A stretch of 64,000 nt of DNA, taken from Streptococcus sp. CF8_St5-11 (GTDB lineage: Bacteria; Bacillota; Bacilli; Lactobacillales; Streptococcaceae). This document shows positions 26,521-36,256 of this stretch, piece by piece; positions within the stretch are counted from its first letter, which is position 1; each line of letters opens with the position of its first letter. A program made the translations under genes and the position numbers. Below the pieces are notes generated by a model. The model did no database searches. It was not told the DNA's origin and saw only the letters and a list, made by a program, of their open reading frames with translations. The DNA is taken from assembly GCF_024295625.1 (NCBI RefSeq), contig NZ_JANCOJ010000001.1:310001-374000 (forward strand), given 5' to 3'.

Positions 26521-27375
26521 TTAAATCAACTCTGTTCCAAACTGGTCTTGCTTGATTTTTTTGGCCTTCATCAAACCACCCAAAGCCTTTTTGAACTGGC
26601 CTTTTGAAATCCCAAAAGTTGCTTTGATTTCTTCTGGAGAGGACTTATCATTCAAGGTCATAAAGCCACCATTGGTTTCCAAATAGGTCAAAATCATTTG
26701 GGCATCGTTTTCCAACATCTCAAAGGAGCGTGGCTTCAAAGATAGGTTCAAGGTCCGGTCCACCTCACGAAAACCGATGACGCGAGCATTTACGACCTCT
26801 CCCAAACGAGGTTCTGCATAGCGCTCACTTGGGTGGATAAAGCCCAGCATATTGTTCTCTGGAAGGTAAACAAAGGTTCCAGACAATTTCAAGCGGTAGA
26901 CAATGGCTGGCCAGTTTTGGTTTTGCATATTGTTGTAGGCTGGACGAGCCAAACGCTGGAAATCTTCCTGGTAGGCTAAGATCCCCCAAATCCGATCTTT
27001 CTTATCAACTTCTAAGCGAATATAGAGACGATCGCCCTTTTTAGGCCATAGATCTTTGATCTCCGGTAGGATATCTAGTGAGACAACAATCTGCTTATCT
27101 GGAAGCCCTGTATCCACGAAGACTCCCAAATCCTTGCGCACTTCCGTGACCGTTCCCCAGCCAAAGCTTTCTTGAGTTGCAGTGACTTCAAGTGTCGTGA
27201 GTCGTAGTTTTTGCTTCATATCTGTATAGGCAAAGCCCTTGACACTTTCTCCGACTTGGTGTGGGCCTTCTGCTTTATCAAGCGCGTAGGTCTGGCCATC
27301 TTTTTGAACAAAATAGAAGTGATCATTTTCATCGATGACCATTCCCATGATGTAGCTTGCTAGATTCGTATTCAT
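26521..27375 (-). CDS. cvfB: S1-domain RNA-binding virulence regulator CvfB
   Basis: 284-residue cytosolic protein with tandem S1-like OB domains ([12 protein letters not shown], then [20 protein letters not shown] near 85-105, and [23 protein letters not shown] near 180-205) and a C-terminal winged helix that binds RNA. In Staphylococcus and Streptococcus, CvfB affects virulence gene mRNA. AAAGAAGG precedes the ATG. It lies downstream of frr and pyrH on the same strand, separated by a probable terminator at 27414-27445. Confidence 0.9.
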   Translation of the reverse strand: MNTNLASYIMGMVIDENDHFYFVQKDGQTYALDKAEGPHQVGESVKGFAYTDMKQKLRLTTLEVTATQESFGWGTVTEVRKDLGVFVDTGLPDKQIVVSLDILPEIKDLWPKKGDRLYIRLEVDKKDRIWGILAYQEDFQRLARPAYNNMQNQNWPAIVYRLKLSGTFVYLPENNMLGFIHPSERYAEPRLGEVVNARVIGFREVDRTLNLSLKPRSFEMLENDAQMILTYLETNGGFMTLNDKSSPEEIKATFGISKGQFKKALGGLMKAKKIKQDQFGTELI

Positions 27376-27413
27376 GTTTCCTTCTTTCCTCTTGCTTCTT
27401 CACAAGAATAATG

Positions 27414-27445
27414 GAAATAAAACCCAGCCAGCAGTGCCAACTGAG
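27414..27445 (-). terminator. Probable terminator of pyrH-frr
   Basis: Minus-strand CAGTTGGC pairs with GCTGGCTG, including G-U pairs, followed by GGTTTTATTT. A weak call. Confidence 0.45.
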
Positions 27446-27474
27446 TCTTTCTTTCCTGTAATGGTTGGGATGGA

Positions 27475-28032
27475 TTAAACTTCCATCAATTCTTTTTCTT
27501 TGTGCGCTGTCATTTCATCTACATGCTTAACAGCGTCATCCGTAACTTTTTGGATCTCTTTTTCAAGACCTTTCAATTCATCTTCTGTGATTTCTTTTGC
27601 TTTTTCTTGTTTCTTCGCTTCATCCATAGCATCACGACGGATGTTACGGATCGCTACTTTAGCATTTTCACCCACTTTTTTCACTTCTTTTGCCAAGTCA
27701 CGACGAGTTTCTTCTGTCAAAGCTGGGATAACCAAGCGGATAACAGATCCATCGTTGGCTGGAGTGATACCAAGGTCAGAAGCATTGATGCTGTGCTCGA
27801 TGTCTTTCAAAGATGATTTATCAAATGGTGTGATCAACAAGACACGCGCTTCTGGAATGGTGATAGATGCCAATTGGTTCAATGGTGTCTCTACTCCGTA
27901 GTATTCTACGAAAATACGATCCAAAAGACTTGCATTTGCACGTCCAGCACGGATGCTACCAAATTCACGTCCCAAACTTTGGTGAGACTGGGTCATTCTT
28001 TCTTTTGCTTTTTCTACGATTGGGTTTGCCAT
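27475..28032 (-). CDS. frr: Ribosome recycling factor
   Basis: 185 residues, the exact family length. It releases mRNA and tRNA and splits ribosomes after termination together with EF-G. Conserved segments include [36 protein letters not shown] and [21 protein letters not shown]. It is 19 bases downstream of pyrH, the usual neighbour. Confidence 0.97.
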   Translation of the reverse strand: MANPIVEKAKERMTQSHQSLGREFGSIRAGRANASLLDRIFVEYYGVETPLNQLASITIPEARVLLITPFDKSSLKDIEHSINASDLGITPANDGSVIRLVIPALTEETRRDLAKEVKKVGENAKVAIRNIRRDAMDEAKKQEKAKEITEDELKGLEKEIQKVTDDAVKHVDEMTAHKEKELMEV

Positions 28033-28051
28033 AATCTTCCTCTATTTTCTA

Positions 28052-28783
28052 TTATTTTTCTACGTTATTCGATACAGTTGTACCAATATTTTCACCAAAG
28101 ACAACGCGTTTGATATTGCCTGGTTCATTCATATTAAAGACAACCAAGTCAATGTCGTTGTCCATGGAGAGAGTAGAGGCTGTTGAGTCCATGATGCGAA
28201 GACCTTTGTTGATCACATCACGGTGAGTCAATTCCTCAAATTTCACAGCTGAAGCATCTTTTTTCGGATCGGCATTGTAAACACCATCGACCCCATTTTT
28301 GGCCATGAGAATGGCATCTGCTTCAATCTCAGCTGCACGAAGGGCTGCGGTTGTATCTGTTGAGAAGTAAGGAGAACCGATCCCTGCACCAAAGATCACG
28401 ATCCGATCTTTTTCAAGGTGACGAAGGGCACGACCACGGATATATGGTTCTGCAACTTGTTGCATGGCAATCGCTGTTTGAACACGGGTATCCACGCCAA
28501 CTTGTTGAAGCGAATCAGCCATCACAAGAGCGTTCATGACAGTACCGAGCATACCTGTGTAGTCTGCTTGGACACGATCCATCCCTGCTTCAGCAGCAGG
28601 TTCTCCACGCCAAAGGTTTCCCCCTCCAATCACCAAGGCAATTTCAATTCCAAGTTCATGAACTTCCTTGATTTCTTGGGCCATATTTTGGACAGTTTTG
28701 ATATCGATTCCGACACCACGTTCGCCGGCAAGAGCCTCACCAGATAGCTTGATTAAGATACGTTTATACTTAGGTTCTACCAT
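28052..28783 (-). CDS. pyrH: UMP kinase
   Basis: 243-residue hexameric amino-acid-kinase-fold enzyme that makes UDP from UMP. Visible motifs are [16 protein letters not shown], the UMP-binding [20 protein letters not shown] near 50-70, and [15 protein letters not shown] near 160-175. A possible extended -10 box (TGGTAAAAT) lies ~30 bases upstream of the start. It forms an operon with frr. Confidence 0.96.
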   Translation of the reverse strand: MVEPKYKRILIKLSGEALAGERGVGIDIKTVQNMAQEIKEVHELGIEIALVIGGGNLWRGEPAAEAGMDRVQADYTGMLGTVMNALVMADSLQQVGVDTRVQTAIAMQQVAEPYIRGRALRHLEKDRIVIFGAGIGSPYFSTDTTAALRAAEIEADAILMAKNGVDGVYNADPKKDASAVKFEELTHRDVINKGLRIMDSTASTLSMDNDIDLVVFNMNEPGNIKRVVFGENIGTTVSNNVEK

Positions 28784-28911
28784 TTTCTCTCTCCTTTTTT
28801 GATCTGTATTATTTTACCATAAATTACGTTTTTTATATAGTCATATCCATCAAAATTTTCTTTTTTCCATCTGATTAGTTTTACCAACTGTAGCAAATAA
28901 AAATGGAGTAC

Positions 28912-28939
28912 AAAAAAAGCTACCCGAAGGCAGCTTTTC
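28912..28939 (-). terminator. Terminator of rplK-rplA
   Basis: Minus-strand AAAAGCTGCC pairs with GGTAGCTTTT around TTCG, followed by seven T. Confidence 0.85.
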
Positions 28940-28946
28940 ATTTCAA

Positions 28947-29636
28947 TTAAAGTGAGTTAACATCCACTTTGATACCAGGACCTTGAGTTGTAGTCAAAGT
29001 CAAGCTAGTTACGTAAGTACCTTTAGCTGTAGCTGGTTTTGCTTTTTGGATTGTGTCGTTGAAAGCTTTAAAGTTTTCAACCAATTTAGTATCATCGAAT
29101 GAAACTTTACCGATGATCGCTTGAACGATACCTGCTTTATCAGCACGGTAAGTGATTTTACCACCTTTAGACTCTTCAACTGCTTTCGCAACATCCATTG
29201 TTACTGTACCAGTTTTAGGGTTTGGCATCAAGTTACGTGGTCCAAGGACACGTCCAAGACGTCCAACAAGAGCCATCATGTCAGGTGTAGCGATAACAAC
29301 GTCGAAGTCCAACCAACCATCGTTGATTTTCGCAACAAGGTCATCTTCACCTACGAAGTCTGCACCAGCAGCTTTTGCTTCTTCAGCTTTTGCACCACGT
29401 GCAAATACAAGTACGCGAGCTGTTTTACCAGTTCCGTTTGGCAATACCATTGCACCACGGATTTGTTGGTCAGCTTTTTTCACGTCGATGTTCAAGTTGT
29501 AAGCAACTTCTACAGTTGCGTCAAATTTTGCAAAGTTAGTTTCTTTTGCAAGAGCTACAGCTTCTTCTACGCTGTAGACTTTTGTGCTGTCGATTTTTTC
29601 AAGAGCAGCACGAAGTTGTTTGCTTTTTTTAGCCAT
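28947..29636 (-). CDS. rplA: 50S ribosomal protein L1
   Basis: 229 residues, the standard length. It forms the L1 stalk that gates E-site tRNA and is also the translational repressor of its own operon in many bacteria. The signature [21 protein letters not shown] is split here as [18 protein letters not shown], then GTVTMDVA. A candidate L1-binding hairpin lies in its 5' leader. AAGGAGAAAG precedes the ATG. Confidence 0.97.
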   Translation of the reverse strand: MAKKSKQLRAALEKIDSTKVYSVEEAVALAKETNFAKFDATVEVAYNLNIDVKKADQQIRGAMVLPNGTGKTARVLVFARGAKAEEAKAAGADFVGEDDLVAKINDGWLDFDVVIATPDMMALVGRLGRVLGPRNLMPNPKTGTVTMDVAKAVEESKGGKITYRADKAGIVQAIIGKVSFDDTKLVENFKAFNDTIQKAKPATAKGTYVTSLTLTTTQGPGIKVDVNSL

Positions 29637-29654
29637 TTTATCTTTCTCCTTGTA

Positions 29655-29684
29655 ATGTGGTCATATCGATTTTCATCTCCCACG
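29655..29684 (-). promoter_or_regulatory. Candidate L1-binding hairpin before rplA
   Basis: On the minus strand GTGG and CCAC enclose GAGATG and GATATGA segments, similar to the GGGAG/GAUGA asymmetric loop that ribosomal protein L1 recognises in 23S rRNA and its mRNA. It lies 20 bases before the rplA ribosome-binding site. Confidence 0.5.
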
Positions 29685-29733
29685 TCACTCGTCATTTGAT
29701 CAAGTGTATTGCGGGCAAATAGGATTGTTACAA

Positions 29734-30159
29734 TTAGTCAGTAACAGTGAATCCCATAGAACGAGCAGTACCTTCGATCATACGCATTGCAGACTCAATG
29801 TTTGCAGCGTTCAAATCTGGCATCTTAGTTTCAGCGATTTGTTGTACTTGTGCACGAGTTACAGTTGCAACTTTCGTTTTGTTCGGTGTACCTGAACCTT
29901 TTTCAACACCTGCAGCTTTTTTCAAAAGAACAGCAGCTGGTGGTGTTTTTGTAACGAAATCGAATGATTTGTCTTCATAAACAGTGATAACAACTGGGAT
30001 GATCATACCAGCTTGATCAGCTGTACGAGCGTTAAACTCTTTGGTGAATCCCATGATGTTGATACCTGCTTGACCAAGCGCTGGACCAACCGGTGGAGCT
30101 GGAGTAGCTTTACCAGCAGGGATTTGCAATTTTACAAGTTTTTCGACTTTTTTAGCCAT
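29734..30159 (-). CDS. rplK: 50S ribosomal protein L11
   Basis: 141 residues, the standard length. Part of the GTPase-associated centre and needed for the RelA-type stringent response. Conserved [21 protein letters not shown] and [15 protein letters not shown] are visible, followed by the C-terminal rRNA-binding helices ([23 protein letters not shown]-like). First gene of the rplK-rplA operon, with AAGGAGG upstream. Confidence 0.97.
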   Translation of the reverse strand: MAKKVEKLVKLQIPAGKATPAPPVGPALGQAGINIMGFTKEFNARTADQAGMIIPVVITVYEDKSFDFVTKTPPAAVLLKKAAGVEKGSGTPNKTKVATVTRAQVQQIAETKMPDLNAANIESAMRMIEGTARSMGFTVTD

Positions 30160-30175
30160 TTCTTAAATCCTCCTT

Positions 30176-30266
30176 TGTGGTTTTGGCGGTAATTACAGAT
30201 TTTTACCTCCCACAAGTATGCTTTGTGCATACCTTTCTATTATACACGATTTCTCTTTTTTTGCAA
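30176..30266 (-). promoter_or_regulatory. rplK promoter and structured leader
   Basis: Minus-strand TTGCAA (30266-30261) and TATAAT (30244-30239) are 16 bases apart. The transcript starts with a GGTATGC/GCATAC hairpin, then a TGTGG/CCACA-closed structure that contains GTGGGAG and an inner GGTAA/TTACC pairing, just before the ribosome-binding site. The GTGGGAG...CCACA features recur in the rplA leader, which suggests ribosomal-protein feedback. Confidence 0.6.
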
Positions 30267-30284
30267 GAAAAAATTAAAATATAG

Positions 30285-30313
30285 TAAACTTTTTTTTCGT
30301 TTTATGATAGAAT
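30285..30313 (+). promoter_or_regulatory. Promoter of the DUF3397-like gene
   Basis: Extended -10 TGATAGAAT with TAGAAT at 30308-30313, only six bases before the ATG. The -35 is poor. The transcript may start at or next to the ATG. Confidence 0.5.
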
Positions 30314-30319
30314 GAAGCT

Positions 30320-30664
30320 ATGTTAATCAAAGTTGCTTCTGTATTATTTATTTTTTTAACGCTGATTCTGAGTGGCATCATTGTTCACTTCTTTAAACTC
30401 CAAAAAAGAGGATGGCGATCTACCGATATTGCCTTTCCTTTATTTGCCTTGGAGTACTACCTGATTTCAGACAGTGCCTTTTACCACAGCCTCTTACCAC
30501 TGCTGGCCTTGAGCCTTTCGCTTTTGGCCTTGGGGCTAACGGTTTATTTCTTAAAAAAGAAAAAGAGTTTTTATTATCCGAAATTTATCAAATACTTCTG
30601 GCGCGCTGGATTTCTGGTTACCTTCTTGCTCTATCTGATCTTAACCGCTAGTTTGTTTATCTAA
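30320..30664 (+). CDS. Small membrane protein, DUF3397-like
   Basis: 114 residues with three or four predicted helices (about 3-25, 37-55, 58-77 and 90-113) joined by the basic KLQKRGWRSTD and KKKKSFYYPKF loops. It resembles the DUF3397 family of Firmicutes, whose function is unknown; this assignment is from memory of the pattern. There is no Shine-Dalgarno upstream and the -10 box is very near the ATG. It faces rplK divergently and is followed by a terminator and repeat family 2 copy B. Confidence 0.75.
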   Translation: MLIKVASVLFIFLTLILSGIIVHFFKLQKRGWRSTDIAFPLFALEYYLISDSAFYHSLLPLLALSLSLLALGLTVYFLKKKKSFYYPKFIKYFWRAGFLVTFLLYLILTASLFI

Positions 30665-30670
30665 TACCAA

Positions 30671-30702
30671 AAGACAACTCTATCTTTGGAGTTGTTTTTT
30701 TT
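30671..30702 (+). terminator. Terminator of the DUF3397-like gene (left duplicate)
   Basis: ACAACTC (30674-30680) pairs with GAGTTGT (30689-30695), followed by seven T. The segment GACAACTCTATCTTT recurs exactly at 30933-30947, across the repeat. Confidence 0.8.
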
Positions 30703-30930
30703 ATAAATAACCTAGATGATACTGCATTGCCTAAAATCATTTTAATTTTATATTCTCCAAATATTTACTGAAACTTTCCGCCGTGAGAAAAGTGCTTGAA
30801 ACAACAATGTTTCAAGCACTCGGGAGTTTTGAGACTTTAGGCTCAAAACTAAGTCATGGAACTTCGTGGAAGTTCGCTGACGTCCGTACTCACCTAAGGA
30901 AAGTTTCAAAATTATCTTTTTCTTCAATCT
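30703..30930 (+). repeat. Terminator-flanked structured repeat, family 2, copy B
   Basis: The core at 30770-30907 is again 138 bases, closed by GAAACTTTCC and GGAAAGTTTC (perfect). Hairpins are GTGCTTGAAACA/TGTTTCAAGCAC, GTTTTGAG/CTCAAAAC and GAACTTC/GAAGTTC. Compared with copy A, the first stem carries paired substitutions that keep base pairing. The right arm ends TTCTTCAATCTGAG, as in copy A. Flanked by the two copies of the ACAACTC terminator hairpin. Confidence 0.85.
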
Positions 30931-30965
30931 GAGACAACTCTATCTTTAAGAGTTGTCTTTTTTTT
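30931..30965 (+). terminator. Right duplicate of the ACAACTC terminator
   Basis: AGACAACTC (30932-30940) pairs with GAGTTGTCT (30950-30958), followed by a long T-run. It overlaps the stop codon of the converging P-type ATPase gene. In the ATPase direction the stem is followed by CAGATTGAAG, without a T-run. Confidence 0.8.
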
Positions 30966-33282
30966 ATTTCTTTCGATGAAAGAACCAGCCCACTAGTTTC
31001 TTGAATACTTGAATCAAGAAGAGAGCAAGAACTGCCATGATAGCGCAGATAACCAGCGTTTGAAGCCTCAAGGGGCTCATGTTAAAGAATCTCCCTAAGA
31101 TACTACTTGAAACCAGGAAGGCTAGGATATTTCCTAGAAGAACCAGTCTCTTGTAGTGATTGAGAGGCTGGGATTCTTGATAGATGATCGTAAAGCCAAC
31201 GAAGGCCATCAAGCAGATGGCTGCACTCGAGAGTTCTTCCGACCTCATGCCAAATGTTGAAGAGAGCAATACCAGACTGAAGATCAGTATAAAATCCGTC
31301 AAGGCAGCAGGTAGCGCATTTTTAAAGACCGTTTCGATAAAGCGCCCTTTGATGCGCTCGCTATTGGGCTCAAGCGCTAGGAAGAATCCTGGAATCCCAA
31401 TCGTAAAACCACTGATCAAAGACATCTGCGACGGCATGATGGGATAGGTAAAGGCTAAGAGCGTCACTGAGATAGCCAACAAAATGGAAAAGATATTCTT
31501 GATCAAAAAGAGACTGGCTGATCGTTGAATATTATTGACCACCCGCCGCCCTTCTGCCACGATGGACGGCATCTTCCCAAAGTCAGAATCCAGTAAGACC
31601 ACTTGCGCCATCTTCTTGGTCGCATCGTTTCCAGATTCCATCGCAATACTACAATCCGCTGTTTTGAGGGCCAGAATATCGTTGACGCCATCTCCAGTCA
31701 TGGCGACTTTATGCCCCTTTGCCTGCAAGCCTTCTACAAGGCTTTTCTTTTGCTCTGGGGTCACCCGACCAAAGACTGTATACTGGTTCGCAGCTTGGTG
31801 CAAGTCTTCTTCCGTCAGTAAGGTTCTGGCATCGATCAAGTCTTCTGCTCCTTCAATGCCTGCTTTTTTTGCAATAGCTGAGACGGTAGCAGGGTTGTCC
31901 CCTGAAATGACCTTAATGGTTACACCTTGTTCTTTAAAGTAGGCGAAGGTTTCTTTGGCATTTTTTCTCAAAGGATTGGAGAGAATAATCCAGGCTACCA
32001 AATCTACAGGAGCCTCTAAAATCTCTCCCAGGTGATCTCCCCGATATTTCCCAAAAGCCAAGACCCGATGGCCTGCCTGAGTAGCAAGAGCGATCTCTTT
32101 TTCAAGCTCAGAGAAGCCTTCTCTTAAGACAAATTCTGGTGCGCCTAATACATAGATCCCCGATTCAAAGGCAATGGCCCCATACTTTTTCTTGGACGTA
32201 AAGGGCTGAACGTCGAGGGCGTTCAAAGGATGGCTTACTGTAGTCTTGTGAAAAATTCGGATCGCATCCATAGTATCGTTTTGATCCATACTAGCCTCTA
32301 CATACTGAGCCAGAGCTTCCAAGTCTTGAGCGTCTTTAGCTGGACGAATCTCTGTCACTTCCATACCAGGCTCTGTAATAGTCCCTGTCTTATCGACACA
32401 AAGGACATCCACGCGCGATAAGGTCTCAATCCCCTTCATGCTATTGAGCAGAACCTTTTCCTTGGCCAATCTGACAGCACCAAGAGCCAGCGCCAAGGTC
32501 ATCAAGAGGTACAAACCTTCTGGAATCATCCCGATCAAGGCTCCGACTGTTGAAGTCACACTGAGCTTAAGGCTGTCACCTAGGCTGATATAGCTACGAA
32601 GAAAAAGGAGGGTACCTAGCGGAATGATAAGGAGACCAATGATCCCTACGATGCGGTTAACCGCCTGAACCATATCAGATTCCTCATGGGACTTGACCTG
32701 CTTGGCTTCCAAGCTCAATTGGTTGATGTAGGAGTCATTCCCCACTTTTTCCAATCGTGCCAGTCCTTGACCAGCAATCACAAAGCTACCTGACATGAGC
32801 GCATCTTGCGCTCCTTTTTTGACCTCATCGGCCTCACCTGTCAATTGAGATTCATCGACTTTTAGCTCGCCCTCCAGCAAGACCCCATCCGCATAGATCT
32901 GGTCTCCAGCTTGAAAGTGAACGAGATCGCCCTCCACCAGCTGATCGATAGGTAGAGCGACTTCTTTGCCTTCGCGAAGAGCGATCGCCTCACTCATGTG
33001 TAGAAATTGCATCTGACGCAAGATCCGTCTAGAACGGACTTCCTGCACAATACCAACTAAAGAGTTGACCACGACAATCGGGACAAACAAGAGATTGTTC
33101 CAAGATTTCACTGCTACCAGCAAAATAGCCAAAATCAAAAATATCAGATTAAAGTAAGTAAAGACATTGTCTCGAATGATCTGTCCTAGGCTTTTTTCTG
33201 TCTTGATTGTGACCTTATTTTGCTTGCCCTCTTGGATCTTTTTCGCTACTTCTTCCTGACTGAGTCCTTCTAATCTATCCAT
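30964..33282 (-). CDS. Cation-transporting P-type ATPase
   Basis: 772-residue membrane pump similar to the pneumococcal Exp7-type ATPases. Landmarks: actuator motif DESQLTGEADEV near 145, helix 4 IGMIPEGLYLLMTLALALG near 255-273, phosphorylation site CVDKTGTITEPG near 303, and hinge VAMTGDGVNDILALK near 550. About eight to ten helices. The helix 4 PEG motif resembles that of calcium and related cation pumps, but the ion is not established. The ATG has GTGAGGAAC upstream and starts nine bases after the VOC gene stop, so the two form an operon. Confidence 0.85.
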   Translation of the reverse strand: MDRLEGLSQEEVAKKIQEGKQNKVTIKTEKSLGQIIRDNVFTYFNLIFLILAILLVAVKSWNNLLFVPIVVVNSLVGIVQEVRSRRILRQMQFLHMSEAIALREGKEVALPIDQLVEGDLVHFQAGDQIYADGVLLEGELKVDESQLTGEADEVKKGAQDALMSGSFVIAGQGLARLEKVGNDSYINQLSLEAKQVKSHEESDMVQAVNRIVGIIGLLIIPLGTLLFLRSYISLGDSLKLSVTSTVGALIGMIPEGLYLLMTLALALGAVRLAKEKVLLNSMKGIETLSRVDVLCVDKTGTITEPGMEVTEIRPAKDAQDLEALAQYVEASMDQNDTMDAIRIFHKTTVSHPLNALDVQPFTSKKKYGAIAFESGIYVLGAPEFVLREGFSELEKEIALATQAGHRVLAFGKYRGDHLGEILEAPVDLVAWIILSNPLRKNAKETFAYFKEQGVTIKVISGDNPATVSAIAKKAGIEGAEDLIDARTLLTEEDLHQAANQYTVFGRVTPEQKKSLVEGLQAKGHKVAMTGDGVNDILALKTADCSIAMESGNDATKKMAQVVLLDSDFGKMPSIVAEGRRVVNNIQRSASLFLIKNIFSILLAISVTLLAFTYPIMPSQMSLISGFTIGIPGFFLALEPNSERIKGRFIETVFKNALPAALTDFILIFSLVLLSSTFGMRSEELSSAAICLMAFVGFTIIYQESQPLNHYKRLVLLGNILAFLVSSSILGRFFNMSPLRLQTLVICAIMAVLALFLIQVFKKLVGWFFHRKK

Positions 33283-33290
33283 TGCGTTCC

Positions 33291-33677
33291 TCACTCATGT
33301 ATTTCCAAGGGCAATCCTTCTGGATCGAAGAAAAATGCCATTTTCTTACCATCAAAGTCATCATAGCGAAGGCCTGTATTCTCAATACCTAGCTGATCCA
33401 ATCTAGCTAGATACGCCTCGACATCTTCCACTTTAAAGGCAAGATGACGCAGTCCCGCATGCTCGGGCAAGGGAAGCTTTGGCCGTTCTGGGGCCGTCGG
33501 TTTGATAAAGAGTTCTAACGTCAGCTGGCCCTGACGGAGATTGATCAAGATATCTCCGCGTTCAGGACGGTCATATTCACTGACAATCGCAAAACCCAAC
33601 TGGTCCACATAGAAATGCAACATGGCATCGCGATCCCGTCCAATGATGGCAATATGATGAATCCTGTCTAACTTCAT
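33291..33677 (-). CDS. VOC-family (glyoxalase-like) protein
   Basis: 128-residue two-module beta-alpha-beta-beta-beta protein of the vicinal oxygen chelate family. Metal-ligand candidates are His8 (IHHIAI), Glu near 55 (LTLELF), His near 77 (LRHLAFKV) and Glu near 125 (LPLEIHE), the pattern of YaeR/lactoylglutathione-lyase-like proteins. True glyoxalase I activity is not proven by this. It is co-transcribed with the P-type ATPase. Confidence 0.85.
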   Translation of the reverse strand: MKLDRIHHIAIIGRDRDAMLHFYVDQLGFAIVSEYDRPERGDILINLRQGQLTLELFIKPTAPERPKLPLPEHAGLRHLAFKVEDVEAYLARLDQLGIENTGLRYDDFDGKKMAFFFDPEGLPLEIHE

Positions 33678-33701
33678 CTGGTCCTACTTTCTATTTTCTA
33701 T

Positions 33702-33735
33702 AAAAAGAAAAGGGAGTGGGACAAGCGCCCTTTTT
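33702..33735 (-). terminator. Terminator of ftsK
   Basis: Minus-strand AAAAGGG pairs with CCCTTTT around a GTCCCACT loop, followed by CTTTTTA. The loop looks like a remnant of repeat family 1 (AGTGGGAC). Confidence 0.7.
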
Positions 33736-33743
33736 CCCTATCC

Positions 33744-36104
33744 TTATGATTGTTGCAATACTTTCCGAGGCTTGGTTCCTTCAGCAGGTCCAATCACACC
33801 GGCTGCTTCCAACTCTTCCATGAGGCGAGTCGCTCGGTTAAAGCCAACTGACAAGCGGCGCTGAATCATCGAAGCACTGGCTTTTTGAGTTTCAACCACG
33901 AGCGCCTTGGCCTCTTCAAAGAGAGGATCGCCTTCATCAGAGCCACCCATGCCTCCGTCAAAATCTGATTCCGATACTTCTCCTGGATCAAAAGCATCAT
34001 CATAATCGGCTTCTGCCTGCTCTTTAACAAAGTTGACAATCCGCTCCACATCGTCATCTGAGATAAAGGATCCTTGCAGACGAATCGGATGATTTTCATC
34101 GATCGGTTTAAAGAGCATGTCTCCGCGACCGAGCAATTTCTCTGCTCCATTTTCATCCAAGATGGTCCGTGAGTCGGTCCCAGATGATACCGCAAAAGCA
34201 ACACGAGAAGGCACATTGGCCTTGATCAAACCTGAGATAACGTCAACCGATGGCCGTTGGGTCGCAAGGATCATGTGGATCCCAGCCGCACGCGCCTTTT
34301 GTCCAAGGCGAATAATGGCATCTTCCACTTCTTTACTTGCGACCATCATCAAGTCTGCCAACTCATCGACAATGACCACAATCAATGGAAGTGGTACTTG
34401 CTTCATCTCAGACTGGGCATTGTACTCAGCCACCTTGGCATTAAAGCCAGCAATATTCCGAGCGCCCACTTTCGAGAAGAGCTCATAGCGATTTTCCATC
34501 TCATCAACGACCTTCTGCAGGGCCCGACTGGCCTTGCGTGGGTTGGTCACCACTGGAATCAAGAGGTGAGGAATATCATTGTAGACAGAAAGCTCCACCA
34601 TCTTAGGATCGACCATCATAAATTTGACTTCGTCCGGACGGGCCTTCATCAAGATACTCGAAATGATCCCATTAACCGCTACTGACTTACCAGATCCGGT
34701 AGAACCAGCTACCAAGAGGTGGGGCATCCGGGCCAAATCAAAGGTCCGAGCTGAGCCATCTACAGCCTTCCCAAGTGGAATCTCAAGGAGTTTAGCTGGG
34801 TCTGTTTTGGACTGCTCCCACAATTCACGGAAGGAAACCGTCGCAATCTCTGAGTTGGGCACTTCAATCCCGACCAGAGACTTCCCTGGGATCGGCGCTT
34901 CGATCCGCACATCCTTGGCTGCTAGGGCTAGGGCCAAATCATCTGCAAGGTTGGAGATGCGGTTGACCCGCACCCCGACAGCCGGCTTGACTTCATACTT
35001 GGTAACAGAAGGACCGATCTCAGCCCGCTCCACTGTCGCCTTGATGTTAAAGCTTGCAAAGGTTTCTTCCAGAATGCGGATATTCTGGCGAACGATGTTT
35101 TTCTCTTTTGATTGATTTTTGGGCTTATCAGGCGCAAAGAGATCAATCGTTGGAAGTTTGTACTGAAGGAGTTCCTTAGGTGTGAAGTCAACCTGAACTT
35201 CCTCCCCATCGTCTTCGAATTCTTCGGCTACCGGAAGCTCTTCATATTCTTCAGGCTCTTCCAGCCATTCTTCATCTGGCAGGTAGATTTCTGGTGTTGC
35301 TGGTGCAACAATTTCAGCTTTTGGGAAGGGCTCTGTGAACGGCTCTTCCGCCAACACTTCTCCTGTTTCAGGATCTACAGGGTGCCCTTCCATAGAAAGG
35401 GGAGTTGGAAGAACAGCTCTTGCTTCTTCTTGCTCTCTTTCAGCTGCAGCAGCTTCCTCGGCAACTCTTGCTTCTTTTTCAAGGAATTTCTGCTCGCGAC
35501 GCTCTTTGCGTTTTTCCATAGAAGCATGGAAGGCTTCGGACCCCTTTTCAAACAAATCATAGATGGAGTAAGGGCTCATCAAGAGGATCCCCAACCCGAT
35601 AAAGAGAAGACCGATAAAATAAGAGCCAATATTTGAAAACAGGAAGGAAATCGGAGCATAAAGAAGAGCACCGATCATACCACCACCCGCAAAACTCTCC
35701 ACCCGCAGATGAATCAAGTCTGCCATGATTCTTGAAAAGGTGACCTTGATTCCATTATTGTCTAAATGAAGGGAGGATACAAAGAAGGCCTGAAACATCA
35801 AAAGAACCCCAACAAAGAAGCTTAGGAATCCTGAAATCACCCCTTCGTGTTTATCCAGCCATTTAAAGGCATAAAGGTAGAAGAAGGTCGCTAAAATAGC
35901 CAAATAAGCCAAACTTCCGACAAAAAGACGGATCAAATTATAGGCTAAGACCCCTACTGCCCCCAATTTCAAGGCCGCAAAAATTAAGACCAAACTAATC
36001 AGAATGGTCGCAATCATGCGATGAATTGCTTTTTTTCTTTCTAATTCTGCTTTGGACAGTCGTCTTGTCGACCGTGTTTTTTTTGATTGATTATTGTTTG
36101 CCAT
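33744..36104 (-). CDS. ftsK: DNA translocase FtsK/SpoIIIE
   Basis: 786-residue septal DNA pump that clears chromosomes from the division site. The N terminus has a basic tail and four helices (to ~180), then an acidic, Pro/Glu-rich linker (~200-300). The alpha/beta motor follows, with Walker [14 protein letters not shown] near 450 and Walker [15 protein letters not shown] near 570. The C-terminal gamma winged helix that reads KOPS-like sites is [30 protein letters not shown] lies seven bases before the ATG, so the mRNA may be leaderless or nearly so, apart from AAAGGTT. Confidence 0.95.
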   Translation of the reverse strand: MANNNQSKKTRSTRRLSKAELERKKAIHRMIATILISLVLIFAALKLGAVGVLAYNLIRLFVGSLAYLAILATFFYLYAFKWLDKHEGVISGFLSFFVGVLLMFQAFFVSSLHLDNNGIKVTFSRIMADLIHLRVESFAGGGMIGALLYAPISFLFSNIGSYFIGLLFIGLGILLMSPYSIYDLFEKGSEAFHASMEKRKERREQKFLEKEARVAEEAAAAEREQEEARAVLPTPLSMEGHPVDPETGEVLAEEPFTEPFPKAEIVAPATPEIYLPDEEWLEEPEEYEELPVAEEFEDDGEEVQVDFTPKELLQYKLPTIDLFAPDKPKNQSKEKNIVRQNIRILEETFASFNIKATVERAEIGPSVTKYEVKPAVGVRVNRISNLADDLALALAAKDVRIEAPIPGKSLVGIEVPNSEIATVSFRELWEQSKTDPAKLLEIPLGKAVDGSARTFDLARMPHLLVAGSTGSGKSVAVNGIISSILMKARPDEVKFMMVDPKMVELSVYNDIPHLLIPVVTNPRKASRALQKVVDEMENRYELFSKVGARNIAGFNAKVAEYNAQSEMKQVPLPLIVVIVDELADLMMVASKEVEDAIIRLGQKARAAGIHMILATQRPSVDVISGLIKANVPSRVAFAVSSGTDSRTILDENGAEKLLGRGDMLFKPIDENHPIRLQGSFISDDDVERIVNFVKEQAEADYDDAFDPGEVSESDFDGGMGGSDEGDPLFEEAKALVVETQKASASMIQRRLSVGFNRATRLMEELEAAGVIGPAEGTKPRKVLQQS

Positions 36105-36111
36105 AACCTTT

Positions 36112-36120
36112 ATTATATCA
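36112..36120 (-). promoter_or_regulatory. Extended -10 promoter of ftsK
   Basis: Minus-strand TGATATAAT with the hexamer at 36117-36112; the ATG follows after AAAGGTT. I see no good -35. Confidence 0.55.
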
Positions 36121-36177
36121 CATTTCCAAGCTAGTTCTCTAGTAAAATCTCTTCCACAAATTTGTAGCAGAAAGCAG

Positions 36178-36201
36178 AAAAACAGCACCGAGTGGGCACT
36201 G
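36178..36201 (-). terminator. Terminator of the unknown membrane gene cluster
   Basis: Minus-strand CAGTGCC pairs with GGTGCTG, followed by TTTTTC. Confidence 0.65.
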
Positions 36202-36256
36202 TTCTTTAGAGCTGTTTAGAACGATATTCAATGATGTTCAAATTCCAAAATGGTTC

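Noticed and set aside
29121-29699. Long open frame (192 codons) on the plus strand opposite rplA
   Set aside because: It is antisense to a highly conserved ribosomal gene, Cys/Phe-rich with no family pattern and no ribosome-binding site; a codon-bias shadow.
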